Assembly (NCBI GenBank): GCA_006503475.1
Contig: RSEH01000028.1
Span: 124,001-188,000 of the forward strand
Source of the DNA: Stentor roeselii
Taxonomy: Eukaryota > Ciliophora > Heterotrichea > Heterotrichida > Stentoridae
Direction: 5' to 3'
Length of the DNA: 64,000 nt
Below the pieces are notes generated by a model. That model did not search any database, was not told the origin of the DNA, and saw only the letters and a program-made list of their open reading frames with translations. Position numbers and translations under genes: made by a program. This document shows positions 27,722-37,688 of this stretch, piece by piece; position 1 is the stretch's first letter; each line of letters begins with the position of its first letter.

Positions 27722-30700
27722 TTTTTTTTTGCCAAATTGTCCTGGCTTTAAAGATTTTTCCGAAATCAGGACCTGAGACTGGCGGTACTCTTGTCACACT
27801 CAGTGACGCGATTTTTATTCCTGAAAATGGCCTCAGCTGTATTTTTGGACTGGTTTCAACTACAGTGGTCTTTCTGAATCAAAGTGAAATTCAATGTGAA
27901 GCTCCTCCTGGTACAGGGGAAACAAACTTAACAATTTCCGGTCTCTCTACAATTAAAGAAGACCTTTTTACTTACTACAAACCTTTAAAAATTCTTGAAC
28001 TTTCTCCTCAGAACGGCTCAGACCTGACCTTCCACGAAATTTCAATAAAACCATCAGAAACTTTAGAAACCGACGACTGGTCATTGAAGATTTCTGACTA
28101 CTCCACGAAATGTTCAGGCCTTTCCTGCCATATCCCACCTCTTCCTCTTCTAATAGAAATTTTCAACACATCTTCCAATATTTTTCCTATTTTTCTATCA
28201 AGAAACTCTCAAAACTTCGAAGATTCTGGTTTTTTCTTTGAATTTTTTCCTTCAAACCTTGATATTATCGGGTACTTCAAAGCGACTCCGACTCACGGGC
28301 CTTCTCGAGGCGGGTCTTTGGTTCACATTGTTTTCAATGAAAAGGCTGGGGTCTTGTTTCCGAAGTGCTTGTTCGGCAAGAAGGTCTCTGAAGGGTTTAA
28401 TGCAAGTGACTCGGATTTTTGGTGTTATTCGCCTGAAGGTTTTGGAAAGGTTAACTTACGAGTTAGTGTGAATGGAGAAGATTTTTCACAGCAGGGAAGA
28501 GAATTCGTTTTTGATAATTTTACATTTTTTTCGTATTACCCTGATCAAGGCACTGTGAATGGACAGACTTCTGTCGTGATTAAAGGAGTCTTCACTCCTT
28601 ATAATACTATTATTTGTCGCTTTGGAAATGTGAAGACTACTGGAAGTTTACTTTTAGGACAGTTTTTAACTTGTCCTAGTCCTTCGCAAAGTGCAGGGAA
28701 AGTGGAACTTTCAGTGAGTTACAACTCGCAGGACTTTTACGAGATTGGGGGGTATTTTTACAGGGCAAAAGAAGACATTTTAACTATTTCTCCTCCATCA
28801 GGGCCTAATAGTGGAGGGACTTTAGTGACTTTTACAATGTCTTTCATAAACAACACCCAAAACGCTTACTGTAGAGTTGGTCCTTCATTCAAAACAAAGC
28901 TTTTTGATAACTTGACATGCATGGTGCCTCCAATGTCATCAGTGGGATCACCAGTGAAAATTTGGGTATCAAGTAACGATGTGGACTACGAGTCTTCAAT
29001 AACTTTTACTTACTACTCTCAACTTACTCTTGCTTCAGTCGTCCCTGCCTTCATTCCTGACACTTTAATGAGCAGGTCTTACAACTTAACAGGAACAAGT
29101 TTCTCCAACACAGGACTCATCCGAGTAAGTCTTCAAGGAATTCTTTACACAGGGAATTTCGTTTCAGCAACTTTGATTAACTTCACAGTTTCTGATCAAC
29201 TCACCCCCGGTAGGTTGAATATTTCAGTTGCTTTAAACGGGCAGAATTTTTCTCCAAGTCAGGTTTTTTTAGAAGTTTTTAAAGAGCCGAGGCTTTGGAG
29301 TGTCAATCCAAACTTCGGGTTTTTGAAAGGAGGAGTAAAAGTTGCTTTAAGAGGAAGTGATTTTGTTTATTCGGAAACAGTTTTTTGTAGGTTTGATGCA
29401 AGTGATGTGCAGGGGACTTGGATTAATGAGACTGTTGTTTATTGTGTTAATCCTGCATCGACTGTTGTTAAGACTTCGAATGTTTCTGTGAGTTTTAATA
29501 ACAGGATCAATTTTACGAATGCTGTTAGTTTTGATTATATTGGCACTCCTGTATTACCTGCATTGACTTTTTCGAGGTCTTTTAATCAGGAAAAAGTTAT
29601 TCAGAATATCAAGTTTGTCACTGCTAAACCTCCTGTCATGGTTAAAGCTGGACAGGTATGGGTCAAAATTATTTCAATTGATGGAAATTTTCAGTTTGTT
29701 ATGCCGCCCCACCCATCATCAACAATAACCCTAAACTTTACCTACAATTTCCTAGAATTCCAAACAGGTCCAACCTTTACCTACTCAAGCGAGTGTCTAT
29801 CCGGTAAGTACTGTCCAATCCAAAGTTTCTACACCCAGCTGAACTGTCCCCCTGGTTACTCCTGCCAAGGAACTTCAACAAAATTTCCAGTTCCCTGCAG
29901 TCCAGGAACATTTTCTGCTGGAGGATCATCTTCATGCTCTCCATGCCCATTAAACTTCTACTGTCCATTAATCAGTCTCTCTTCGCCACTTCTCTGCCCA
30001 GCAGGTTACCTTTGCAATTCAACAGGCCAGAGTTACGAGGCAGTGATTTGCCCTTCAGGGTTTGCCTGCAGTTCAAGCACGCGTTCACAATGCCCTGTCA
30101 GTTTTTGGTGCGGTTTAAGAACAGTTTTCACGTCTCCAGTTCTGGTTGGTGACTTTCGGTTCCCTCAGCCATGCATGAACGGTTCTTATTGTGCCCTGCA
30201 ATCAGTTAATTCATATGGTTCTGACTGTCCAGAAGGGTACTTTTGTGTCTTGGGATCGAGAAAAACTTGCATTGAGTCTCACTTTTGTAGAACTGGAAGC
30301 AAAGAACCTGTTCTTTGCTTGCCTGGGTTTTATAGTGACTCTAATGGGCTTTCTGAGTGTAAGGCTTGTGATGTCGGGTTCATGTGTCCTGGAGCTGGGA
30401 ATCGGGATCCGACTGTTTGTCCGGCTGGGTATGTTTGCTCTATCAAGGCACGGCCTAGTCCTTTTGATGTCTGTCCTGGAGGAAGTTATTGTCTGGAAGG
30501 GGTCACTACTGATCAGGCTGGCACTGGACAGGGTGTTCCTGTTAAGTGTTCTTCTGGATCTTATTGCCTGATGGGGGTCGTTGCTGGAGACATCGTCGAT
30601 GGCAACGTTAAATATGCTCAGACTTGCATTCAGGGAACTTATTGTGAAGAAGGTACTGACTCACCTGAAGCTACGCCTTGCACTGAAGGACATTTTTGCC

Positions 30701-33700
30701 CTCCTGGATCTGCTGAACCCAATCAAACAACTCCTGGGTTTTACTCTAAGGGTAAGGGAAATGCATTGCCACAGCCATGTCCTGCCGGTAATTATTCGAA
30801 TACATTTCAAGCGACATTTTGCCTTCCATGTCCTGCAGGCTTTTACTGTCCTTTTGACCAGATGACAACTCCGATCATTTGCGAAGCGGGAAAGTACCGT
30901 GAGTTGATATCAGCGTCAATTTACTGTGAGCTCTGTCCTGAAGGTACCTATTCAGTCACCCCTGGCCTTACAAGTATCGATCAATGCATTCCTTGTGATG
31001 CTTCCATTATCTGTCTCAGCAGAGGCCTGAATAGTTTAAACAAAACTGCGATATGTCCTGAAGGCTACGTATGTGATGCAGGTACCACAAGTTCACTTCT
31101 CGAAAAATCTCCTTGTCCAGGTGGATTCTGGTGCCCAACAAAAACCAGTAAAATGGCAGATTACGGAATATGTGACCCTGGCTTCTACTGTCCAAAAGCA
31201 ACAGGCATAAGTTCAAAGAACCAGTTCGTTTGCCTTGAAGGTTTTTACTGTCCTCCCGCGACATACGCTGAGTTAAACTCGAAAGGGCAATACGAGTTCA
31301 TCAACTCTTCCAACTACAAAGTCGTTTTAAAAGCAAAGGAAGACTACAACAAAAACTGCTCAGGAAGCTGTGAACCGAAAGAAATCCCAGTTTTCGAAAT
31401 GTGTGAAGAAGACAAAAGACTTTCAGATATCTTAAAAGACAACTACACAGTACTTCAATGTCCAAAAGGCACGAATAGTAAAAGTGGAGCAGTCTGTGTC
31501 GGGCAATGCATTCCTGATGGTCAACTGACAACTTTAATAAACCCTGAAAAAGGCTTCCGGGCACTTTCAGAGATAAACAATTCAATTTTACTTCCTCCTC
31601 TTTCGATGGCAATTCTAACATTTGACTTCACAGCAGTCGACGTGAACTTTTACTACAACATCGACTTTTCCCTACAGGTCTGGAGTCCAAACAATGAATC
31701 TTTACCCCTTCCTGATTATTTTTCATCAGATGGTTTTTTTCACTTAAAGTTCAACCTGACCCTAACCAACATCGGAAGCGAGGAATATCTAATAACTCCA
31801 ACTATTTACCTTCACAACGACCTTTTCATTCCTTACATCTCTCAACTTGAATCAACATTAGAGACTTTTGTCTTAACTCCTTCAAGAGCAGTCTCAGAGA
31901 GTGAAGTCTTATTCGCAGCTTTCATCTGGGAAGGCAGCTTCGGCACTGTCGACATGCCTTTCAACATGATCGACTTGACGAAAAGTGACGGAAGCCCGAT
32001 CGACCCGTGGCTTTTAGACACTGGAGTAAATGAAGAGTGGAACGGAACACAATACGACTCCCCGCCTTATGACAAGACCTTTTGGATAAACTTTGGAATA
32101 AGCAGCGTCGCTTTTCCATGGCTGCCGTTTTTTATGAATTGCGAGTACTTCGGTGACAGGATTTACATTCATCGGTTGACAGAAGCGATGGAAAATTGCA
32201 CTTTTGTTGATGCGAACGGAGTTCGCATTGTACAGCCTCTGCCTGTGAGTGGAGTAAGTGCAGTCGCTGACTCTTGCAATATCGCGATTAAATGTTTTTA
32301 TGCGGAAAGTGTCCAGGCCTCGACTAGCACCCGGTGGTTTGAGATTAACCAGGAAGAAGTTTTGTATTATATGTCGCGACATGCGATCAGTCCTTCTGAC
32401 TTTGAAGCGACGATGAGTTCTCAGGATTCAGGATTCACTCAGCATATAAAAGACCAGGACGATTATGTTGTTCTCGTAAAGTTTGTACCTTCTGGAGGAG
32501 GGTCTGGGGTACCCTCAATTGTGACTTTTGACCTTTCTTATTATCAAAAAGATGAGAAGACTAAGTTGTTAGTTTCTGCTGATGTGACTTTGTCAGCGTA
32601 TGACCCTGCTTTGCTTAATTCACCGAATCCTTCTTACACCCTGGTCATTAATTACTTCCCACTTGGTTGGTTTGAACTGTTGAATAAGTTTCAGTTTGAA
32701 ATGGCGATTTTTTTTCTGTTGTTTATTTTTATTAGTATTATTTTGCTTGTTTTGGGATATGCGGTTTATAGAGTTCATCTCTGCTGTGTCAAGGATCCAC
32801 CTGTTCTGCATTTTAGATTTTATCTTTGGGTGTCTTCTTTGCCACCGACTGTTGGAGTCATTTGTGCTTCACTTCCTGTTATTATTATTGCTTATTGTAT
32901 GGAACCTCTTACTGCTGCTTTTAGTAGCATTTCTGGAGACTGGGCTGTTGAACCTCCTTTGGATCCGGATACTGTTACTTTGTTTATGAGGGGGAGGATT
33001 GGAATGAATATGGGATTTTGTGCTTTTTGTTTTTTTGTTTATGGATCTCGTTTGCTTATTCCGAAACCTGACCCTCCTGAAGAAGAGGAAGAGGGCGAAG
33101 GAGAAGAAGAAGAAGGAGAAGGAGACCCACCTGAAGAATCAGGGAAAATATTAAACTCCAGCAATCAAATGTCCAAACAAGAGCCTGAAGAAAAACCAGA
33201 GAACCAAGATGAAAATACAGATGCACGTTTTGAAGACTCTGAATCAAGTCAAAGAGAAAAAAAATCGAATGAGTCACTTTCAGCAAGTGAAGAAAGCCCA
33301 GCACCTGAAAGCGAACCAGAAGAAGAGCCTGAAGAACTTCCTCTTTGGGATGGCTTAAAAATGAAAAGAAGGTATTTTATGGTCGCGTGTCTGGCGATAT
33401 CAGTGTTCGCTTCGATAAAATTGGAGATCTCTTATTCGAAAGTCTTCTCTGATAATATCTTTATGTTTCAGGTGGGCTTCTGCACGGTTGATATTTTCCT
33501 TTATCAGCTCTTCTCGAGGATTATTCTTGATGAAGCTTTGTTGATAGTCCCAATCTTGACAAGTTTATTCATAAATCGAGCGATTCTAATGTTAGCCTCT
33601 CCAAACTTCACAATTTTCATGGAATGTTACGTAGTAAACTTCGGGTTCATAATATTCGAACGTCTTTATTTAAACCCCTTCATCGAGGTAATCGAGCAAA

Positions 33701-35349
33701 AATTACAGCTTTACACCGCATTACTAGTAACACGTTTTCGACTCTTCAACTATTTTTTCGGTGAAAGTTTGAAGCAGCAGCTTCTCTTAGAAAAAAGCTT
33801 AATGAGTAGAAACGTGAAAGGAAAATTCGAAAGTGGAGAAACTCACAACCGAATGATGGGAACAATGGTTCAAATGTCAGCTCAGTCACAAGTGACTTTT
33901 ATGTTGCCATTAGTTTACTTATTTATCAGTATTTTCGCAGAAGCGACACAGATCCCGAAGAACTACGGCATTCGAAAGACTGACGTGAATTACTACTTGC
34001 TTTTTACAATAACCATCATAATTCCACAGCTGATCATTGATGTTCTGATGCTTCATCTCATCGAATGTCTTTACGGTTACAAGCTTTTTGACTACTTGAC
34101 TTATTGTTCTCATCGATTCAGCACTCGTGCGACTTGGTGGCGATATGTGCTAGGACTCAAGCTTGACAAGTCCCTGATGCCTGGTTGGAGGTCGATCGAC
34201 AGCATGTGTTTTTCATCGCAGTTTTATTTTTCTGTTTCACTTGCAAGTTGGGGAGTCGTTTTGCTGACCCTGGGCTTTACAATCATGATCCGAAATGCTT
34301 TTAACCCTTGTGGAGACCCTTTGATTTTTGTTTATCTTTTCTTGACCCGTTATCTTAGTTTCTGCATTAAAAGGTTCTATCTGTTCATCCGACCTTATGT
34401 CAGACTCTGGGTGCCTAACTCACATCCGATATTTCAAGAAGAATTCCCGGAAAATGACTCAGATGACCAGATAGTTGACCTGGTTGAAGACTATGCAGAG
34501 GAAAATGAGTTAATTGAAAAGATGAAGTCTGACCTGTTCCGAGTGCACTTCACGAAACTGAATATTCCTTTTTTAGTTGAGAATTTGATAGATATCGTTG
34601 AAAGTAACCAGCAGTGTCATAACTATTTGAGAAATAAGTATAAACAGCTGTTTGAAAGACACCTGGTTGATGAAAAGGAAAGAAATTATATTGATCATCG
34701 ACTTGGACTGCTGAAATTGCTTCCAAATCATAAGTTCGACCCTGAATTTGAAGTTAGTTTTGATAGAGACCTCCAAGTCGTGCCCAAATGTGAAAAAATC
34801 TCAGAGTCAAGCACGAAAATCATGAGAAAATGGCTCTCAACTGCCAAATTAAACATTGAATTAAAAAAAGCACTTGAAGATGAAAGGTTTCTTAAAGATT
34901 CCTGTGAAATCTGCCATGTAACCAGTCACTTAAAAATCATTCAAAAGCGCAGTTTTGATAGCATTCTTTTTGAATACCAGGAAAATTTCAAGGGGTACCC
35001 CTTGAAACTTAATCATTGGAAAACTTTTTATTTCAGGAACCAAGTCATTAAAACTGTTTGCATTGACTGTGCTTATTTAGAACAACTCAAAGAAAATGGA
35101 GACCCTAGAGCTTTTAGTGATCTTACGAAAATCGCGTATGAAGAGTTCAATCTTTTTAAGGAAATTAAGCCTAAAGTCTCTACAAGAACTGCGGATATTG
35201 CGAGACTTTGGCTTGAAAGGGCTAGGTCAGTGCTGGGGGATGTAGAAGAGAACAGTGGGCTTTTTACAATTCAAAGTGTGAGTGAGCAGGACTTATCAGC
35301 TGTCGTTAGTGAATTGCATGAACCTCATGATTCTTTTGAACAGTATTAA
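27718..35349 (+). CDS. Giant multi-pass surface protein with IPT/TIG and Cys-rich (GCC2/GCC3-like) repeats
   Basis: A 2543-residue, intronless protein. A short hydrophobic signal (1-11) leads straight into serial IPT/TIG beta-sandwiches (about 12-690; hallmarks FPKSGPETGGTLVTL, ATPTHGPSRGGSLV, SPPSGPNSGGTLV, NPNFGFLKGGVKV). Residues about 695-1260 are Cys-rich repeats of the ephrin-receptor/GCC2-GCC3 kind (CPAGYLCNSTG, CPAGFYCPFDQ, CPEGTYSV). A non-repetitive ectodomain follows, then the first membrane helix at about 1660-1685 (MAIFFLLFIFISIILLVLGY). There are roughly ten helices, with an acidic cytosolic loop near 1786 (Glu/Gly run) between them. The cytosolic C-terminus carries CEIC and CIDC near 2394-2445. 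It is probably a plasma- or ciliary-membrane receptor. Stop codon TAA lies in the frame just before the ATG, so the overlapping start is the only one. Confidence 0.88.
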   Translation: MIFFCQIVLALKIFPKSGPETGGTLVTLSDAIFIPENGLSCIFGLVSTTVVFLNQSEIQCEAPPGTGETNLTISGLSTIKEDLFTYYKPLKILELSPQNGSDLTFHEISIKPSETLETDDWSLKISDYSTKCSGLSCHIPPLPLLIEIFNTSSNIFPIFLSRNSQNFEDSGFFFEFFPSNLDIIGYFKATPTHGPSRGGSLVHIVFNEKAGVLFPKCLFGKKVSEGFNASDSDFWCYSPEGFGKVNLRVSVNGEDFSQQGREFVFDNFTFFSYYPDQGTVNGQTSVVIKGVFTPYNTIICRFGNVKTTGSLLLGQFLTCPSPSQSAGKVELSVSYNSQDFYEIGGYFYRAKEDILTISPPSGPNSGGTLVTFTMSFINNTQNAYCRVGPSFKTKLFDNLTCMVPPMSSVGSPVKIWVSSNDVDYESSITFTYYSQLTLASVVPAFIPDTLMSRSYNLTGTSFSNTGLIRVSLQGILYTGNFVSATLINFTVSDQLTPGRLNISVALNGQNFSPSQVFLEVFKEPRLWSVNPNFGFLKGGVKVALRGSDFVYSETVFCRFDASDVQGTWINETVVYCVNPASTVVKTSNVSVSFNNRINFTNAVSFDYIGTPVLPALTFSRSFNQEKVIQNIKFVTAKPPVMVKAGQVWVKIISIDGNFQFVMPPHPSSTITLNFTYNFLEFQTGPTFTYSSECLSGKYCPIQSFYTQLNCPPGYSCQGTSTKFPVPCSPGTFSAGGSSSCSPCPLNFYCPLISLSSPLLCPAGYLCNSTGQSYEAVICPSGFACSSSTRSQCPVSFWCGLRTVFTSPVLVGDFRFPQPCMNGSYCALQSVNSYGSDCPEGYFCVLGSRKTCIESHFCRTGSKEPVLCLPGFYSDSNGLSECKACDVGFMCPGAGNRDPTVCPAGYVCSIKARPSPFDVCPGGSYCLEGVTTDQAGTGQGVPVKCSSGSYCLMGVVAGDIVDGNVKYAQTCIQGTYCEEGTDSPEATPCTEGHFCPPGSAEPNQTTPGFYSKGKGNALPQPCPAGNYSNTFQATFCLPCPAGFYCPFDQMTTPIICEAGKYRELISASIYCELCPEGTYSVTPGLTSIDQCIPCDASIICLSRGLNSLNKTAICPEGYVCDAGTTSSLLEKSPCPGGFWCPTKTSKMADYGICDPGFYCPKATGISSKNQFVCLEGFYCPPATYAELNSKGQYEFINSSNYKVVLKAKEDYNKNCSGSCEPKEIPVFEMCEEDKRLSDILKDNYTVLQCPKGTNSKSGAVCVGQCIPDGQLTTLINPEKGFRALSEINNSILLPPLSMAILTFDFTAVDVNFYYNIDFSLQVWSPNNESLPLPDYFSSDGFFHLKFNLTLTNIGSEEYLITPTIYLHNDLFIPYISQLESTLETFVLTPSRAVSESEVLFAAFIWEGSFGTVDMPFNMIDLTKSDGSPIDPWLLDTGVNEEWNGTQYDSPPYDKTFWINFGISSVAFPWLPFFMNCEYFGDRIYIHRLTEAMENCTFVDANGVRIVQPLPVSGVSAVADSCNIAIKCFYAESVQASTSTRWFEINQEEVLYYMSRHAISPSDFEATMSSQDSGFTQHIKDQDDYVVLVKFVPSGGGSGVPSIVTFDLSYYQKDEKTKLLVSADVTLSAYDPALLNSPNPSYTLVINYFPLGWFELLNKFQFEMAIFFLLFIFISIILLVLGYAVYRVHLCCVKDPPVLHFRFYLWVSSLPPTVGVICASLPVIIIAYCMEPLTAAFSSISGDWAVEPPLDPDTVTLFMRGRIGMNMGFCAFCFFVYGSRLLIPKPDPPEEEEEGEGEEEEGEGDPPEESGKILNSSNQMSKQEPEEKPENQDENTDARFEDSESSQREKKSNESLSASEESPAPESEPEEEPEELPLWDGLKMKRRYFMVACLAISVFASIKLEISYSKVFSDNIFMFQVGFCTVDIFLYQLFSRIILDEALLIVPILTSLFINRAILMLASPNFTIFMECYVVNFGFIIFERLYLNPFIEVIEQKLQLYTALLVTRFRLFNYFFGESLKQQLLLEKSLMSRNVKGKFESGETHNRMMGTMVQMSAQSQVTFMLPLVYLFISIFAEATQIPKNYGIRKTDVNYYLLFTITIIIPQLIIDVLMLHLIECLYGYKLFDYLTYCSHRFSTRATWWRYVLGLKLDKSLMPGWRSIDSMCFSSQFYFSVSLASWGVVLLTLGFTIMIRNAFNPCGDPLIFVYLFLTRYLSFCIKRFYLFIRPYVRLWVPNSHPIFQEEFPENDSDDQIVDLVEDYAEENELIEKMKSDLFRVHFTKLNIPFLVENLIDIVESNQQCHNYLRNKYKQLFERHLVDEKERNYIDHRLGLLKLLPNHKFDPEFEVSFDRDLQVVPKCEKISESSTKIMRKWLSTAKLNIELKKALEDERFLKDSCEICHVTSHLKIIQKRSFDSILFEYQENFKGYPLKLNHWKTFYFRNQVIKTVCIDCAYLEQLKENGDPRAFSDLTKIAYEEFNLFKEIKPKVSTRTADIARLWLERARSVLGDVEENSGLFTIQSVSEQDLSAVVSELHEPHDSFEQY

Positions 35350-35486
35350 TGAGTTTAATGTGGAATTATAAGAGATTAGGAATGATTGTTTCTTGAATCA
35401 TGTTTTTATTGAAAATTATGAAGAATTTATAAAGTTTATTGAGATAGTCACTACTCAATTATCTAATCTATTCAATATCAACAAAG

Positions 35487-36392
35487 TTATTCGTAATCTT
35501 CGTCATTTGATGCTAAGATTATCCAGTCATATACATAATCGAGACGATGCTTATCAGCAGTCATTCTATCTTTAAATAATTTCTTGATGTAAGCATAATC
35601 CGGCCTTTCATCAAACCTAAGTGAACGGGCATAGTTTAGGAAAGTTGAGAATTCTACTGGAAGATTTACACAGAGTTGCTCAGGCTGGGCTGCGATTTTA
35701 CATTCTTTGATCCTGTCGTATTTTTCTTTTTTGTTTTCTAAGGCGAAGCCCTGCCAAGGTAGACTTCCATTCAAAAAATAAAGCAAAACATAAGCAATCC
35801 CCTCCAAGTCATCCCTCCTACTCTGTTCAATTCCCATATGAGTATTAATAGAAGCATACCTAGCAGTTCCAGTTAAATTCTTCCCTTCAATATACGGAAT
35901 ATGCACATTACTTTTCGGATCCTTATACTTCTTAGCAAGTCCATAGTCAATAACATGCAAAATCGTATGTTTCCTTCCTAACCCCATCAAAAAGTTCTCA
36001 GGTTTCACATCTCGATGAATCAAATTCTTCGCATGAATATATTCAACCCTTCCAATCATCTGCTCCGCAATCATCAAAACAGTCTTAACTGAAAATTTCC
36101 GATCACAAAAGTTAAACAAGTCCTCTAAAGACGGACCCAGCAGCTCAGTGACTAAAACATTAAAATTTCCTTCAGTCCCAAACCAGAAAAACTCAGGAAT
36201 TCCAGGCCCGCCTTGCAAAATCTGATAAATTCTTGACTCATGCAGTAGTTGTGCATGTTTCGTTGATAAATTTTCAAGTTTTATGCTGACTTCTAAATCA
36301 TTTTGCAAGTCTTTTCCAAGGAAAATCTCTCCAAAAGACCCTGAACCTATTCTTCTTCCAAGAGAATATTTTCCTGAAATTCTGATTTCCAT
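35487..36392 (-). CDS. Casein kinase 1 family protein kinase
   Basis: A 301-residue kinase consisting almost only of the catalytic domain. It has the glycine loop GSGSFGEIF (16-24), SIKLEN with Lys38, [12 protein letters not shown], and the CK1-specific [20 protein letters not shown] and RRDDLEG block that replaces the APE motif of other kinases. The magnesium-binding triplet reads DYG rather than DFG ([11 protein letters not shown]); Asp is kept, so activity is expected. CK1 enzymes are soluble Ser/Thr kinases with broad roles in trafficking, cilia and cell cycle. There is no C-terminal extension or lipid-modification motif. It lies 27 nt downstream of another kinase gene on the same strand. 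Confidence 0.95.
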   Translation of the reverse strand: MEIRISGKYSLGRRIGSGSFGEIFLGKDLQNDLEVSIKLENLSTKHAQLLHESRIYQILQGGPGIPEFFWFGTEGNFNVLVTELLGPSLEDLFNFCDRKFSVKTVLMIAEQMIGRVEYIHAKNLIHRDVKPENFLMGLGRKHTILHVIDYGLAKKYKDPKSNVHIPYIEGKNLTGTARYASINTHMGIEQSRRDDLEGIAYVLLYFLNGSLPWQGFALENKKEKYDRIKECKIAAQPEQLCVNLPVEFSTFLNYARSLRFDERPDYAYIKKLFKDRMTADKHRLDYVYDWIILASNDEDYE

Positions 36393-36419
36393 TAATAAAA
36401 ACTACAAGAATTACTTACA

Positions 36420-37574
36420 CTAAAGGACCTCGCCTCTGAGTTTTTTAAGGCAAAGTCGATCATAAATGACTGACAAATACGAGCTTTTATCAAGAACAGC
36501 TTCATCGATTCCTTTAGGATCGTGTCCGAGTTTCACCATATATCTGATCACGTTTCTATCAACAGTCTCTTCCACGAACCACTTATGAGAAAGGACTTCA
36601 GAACTAGAAGGTCTTGCTTCAACATTGACACAAAGCATGAAATTGATGATGTCCTTTGCATTATCACTTAAATGTGAAGGCCAGTCGAATTTTCCAGTTT
36701 TTATCGAAGCGTACAAAGAACTTTCTACCTTTTCTGCAAATGGAAACCTTCCACAGAGCATCGCGTAGAGCAGGACTCCTAATGCCCAGATATCAACAGC
36801 GAAAGGAGAATACTCTTCACGGTTGACAAGCTCTGGAGCCATGTAACTTGGAGTGCCACAGAAAGTCCTGCATTTTACTTGATTGACAGTCGCGAATCCG
36901 AAGTCAATTAATTTGATTTGATTATTATAAATGAGGATGTTTTCTAGTTTCACATCTCGATGAGCGATTTTTAAGTTATGACAATAGTCAACTGCTTGAA
37001 GAACTTGTTTGAAAAGTCCTTTGCAAATACTTTCAGAGATTTTCTTACCAGAGTGCTTTGTCAAGTACGTGAAAAGACTAGTGCCAGGTACGAATTCTGT
37101 GAAAAGATAAACATTTTCACTATTTTCAATCATTTTCCCGAAACTGATGATATTTGAATGACTTACTCTTTTCAAGATGCTTATTTCTCGGTTTACATTA
37201 GCACGCTTTGAAGGGTCGATAAGTCTTGACTTTTCGTAGATTTTCACTGCGAATTTTTCTCCTGTTCTTTTATAAGTCGCGAGTTTGACAAGTCCATAAG
37301 CGCCTTTTCCGAGAGTCTCAGTGATTTCATAATGACTCAGGTCGTCAGAGACCGGCGCTGGGGAAATCGACCTGCAATTCTCTCGAAGGCCTTTTTGGAC
37401 GATTGACTTCGTCAAGTTGATACTTTTCACTATTCCCGAATTTTCGTTTCGAGTTGATATGGTCCTGTTGTTCGGAGTCTTGAAGCCGCTCGATGTGATG
37501 CCTAAACGATTCAAAGCTCTTGAAATCGGACTTTTACTCGCGATGTATTCTTTCGCTTTTAACGGTCGGTACAT
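36420..37574 (-). CDS. CAMK/AMPK-related protein kinase
   Basis: A 384-residue Ser/Thr kinase. A basic N-terminal tail (1-80) precedes the kinase domain (about 82-338): GKGAYGLV, AVKIYEKSR with the ATP-binding Lys, HRDVKLENILI, IDFGFATV and the T-loop CRTFCGTPSYMAPEL, in which the Thr before the CGTP motif could be an activation site. LDVxxLG-like spacing, AVDIWALGVLLYAMLCGRFP and the HKWF end mark the CAMK/SNF1/NIM1 style. There is no UBA or KA1 domain; the C-terminus has about 45 residues beyond the kinase. The exact subfamily cannot be told by eye. It is followed after 27 nt by the CK1 gene and is divergent from the DHX8 gene at 114 nt. Confidence 0.92.
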   Translation of the reverse strand: MYRPLKAKEYIASKSPISRALNRLGITSSGFKTPNNRTISTRNENSGIVKSINLTKSIVQKGLRENCRSISPAPVSDDLSHYEITETLGKGAYGLVKLATYKRTGEKFAVKIYEKSRLIDPSKRANVNREISILKRVSHSNIISFGKMIENSENVYLFTEFVPGTSLFTYLTKHSGKKISESICKGLFKQVLQAVDYCHNLKIAHRDVKLENILIYNNQIKLIDFGFATVNQVKCRTFCGTPSYMAPELVNREEYSPFAVDIWALGVLLYAMLCGRFPFAEKVESSLYASIKTGKFDWPSHLSDNAKDIINFMLCVNVEARPSSSEVLSHKWFVEETVDRNVIRYMVKLGHDPKGIDEAVLDKSSYLSVIYDRLCLKKLRGEVL

Positions 37575-37688
37575 TTAATTTCTTACATTTTTATCGGTCA
37601 GGGACTTTAAGCAGTTAAAGATGAGGTCTGCAGAAGTTTTTAGAATTAAAAGATTCCTGTCACTTCATCGTTAAAGATTTTTGTAATT

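Noticed and set aside
33070-33125. Purine-rich GAAGAAGAGG tract as a microsatellite or regulatory repeat
   Set aside because: It codes in frame for the acidic Glu/Gly loop of the membrane protein and is imperfect.
27718-35349. TGA read as Trp (Blepharisma-type code)
   Set aside because: Frames of 1500-2600 codons contain no in-frame TGA and use TGG for Trp; two genes end in TGA.
26756-35349. RING protein and IPT protein as one spliced gene
   Set aside because: No 15-nt GT-AG segment near 27700-27740 restores a common frame, and the second frame begins with a signal peptide.
35487-36392. CK1 protein as pseudokinase because of DYG instead of DFG
   Set aside because: The metal-binding Asp, catalytic HRD and ATP-binding Lys are all present; Tyr for Phe is compatible with activity.
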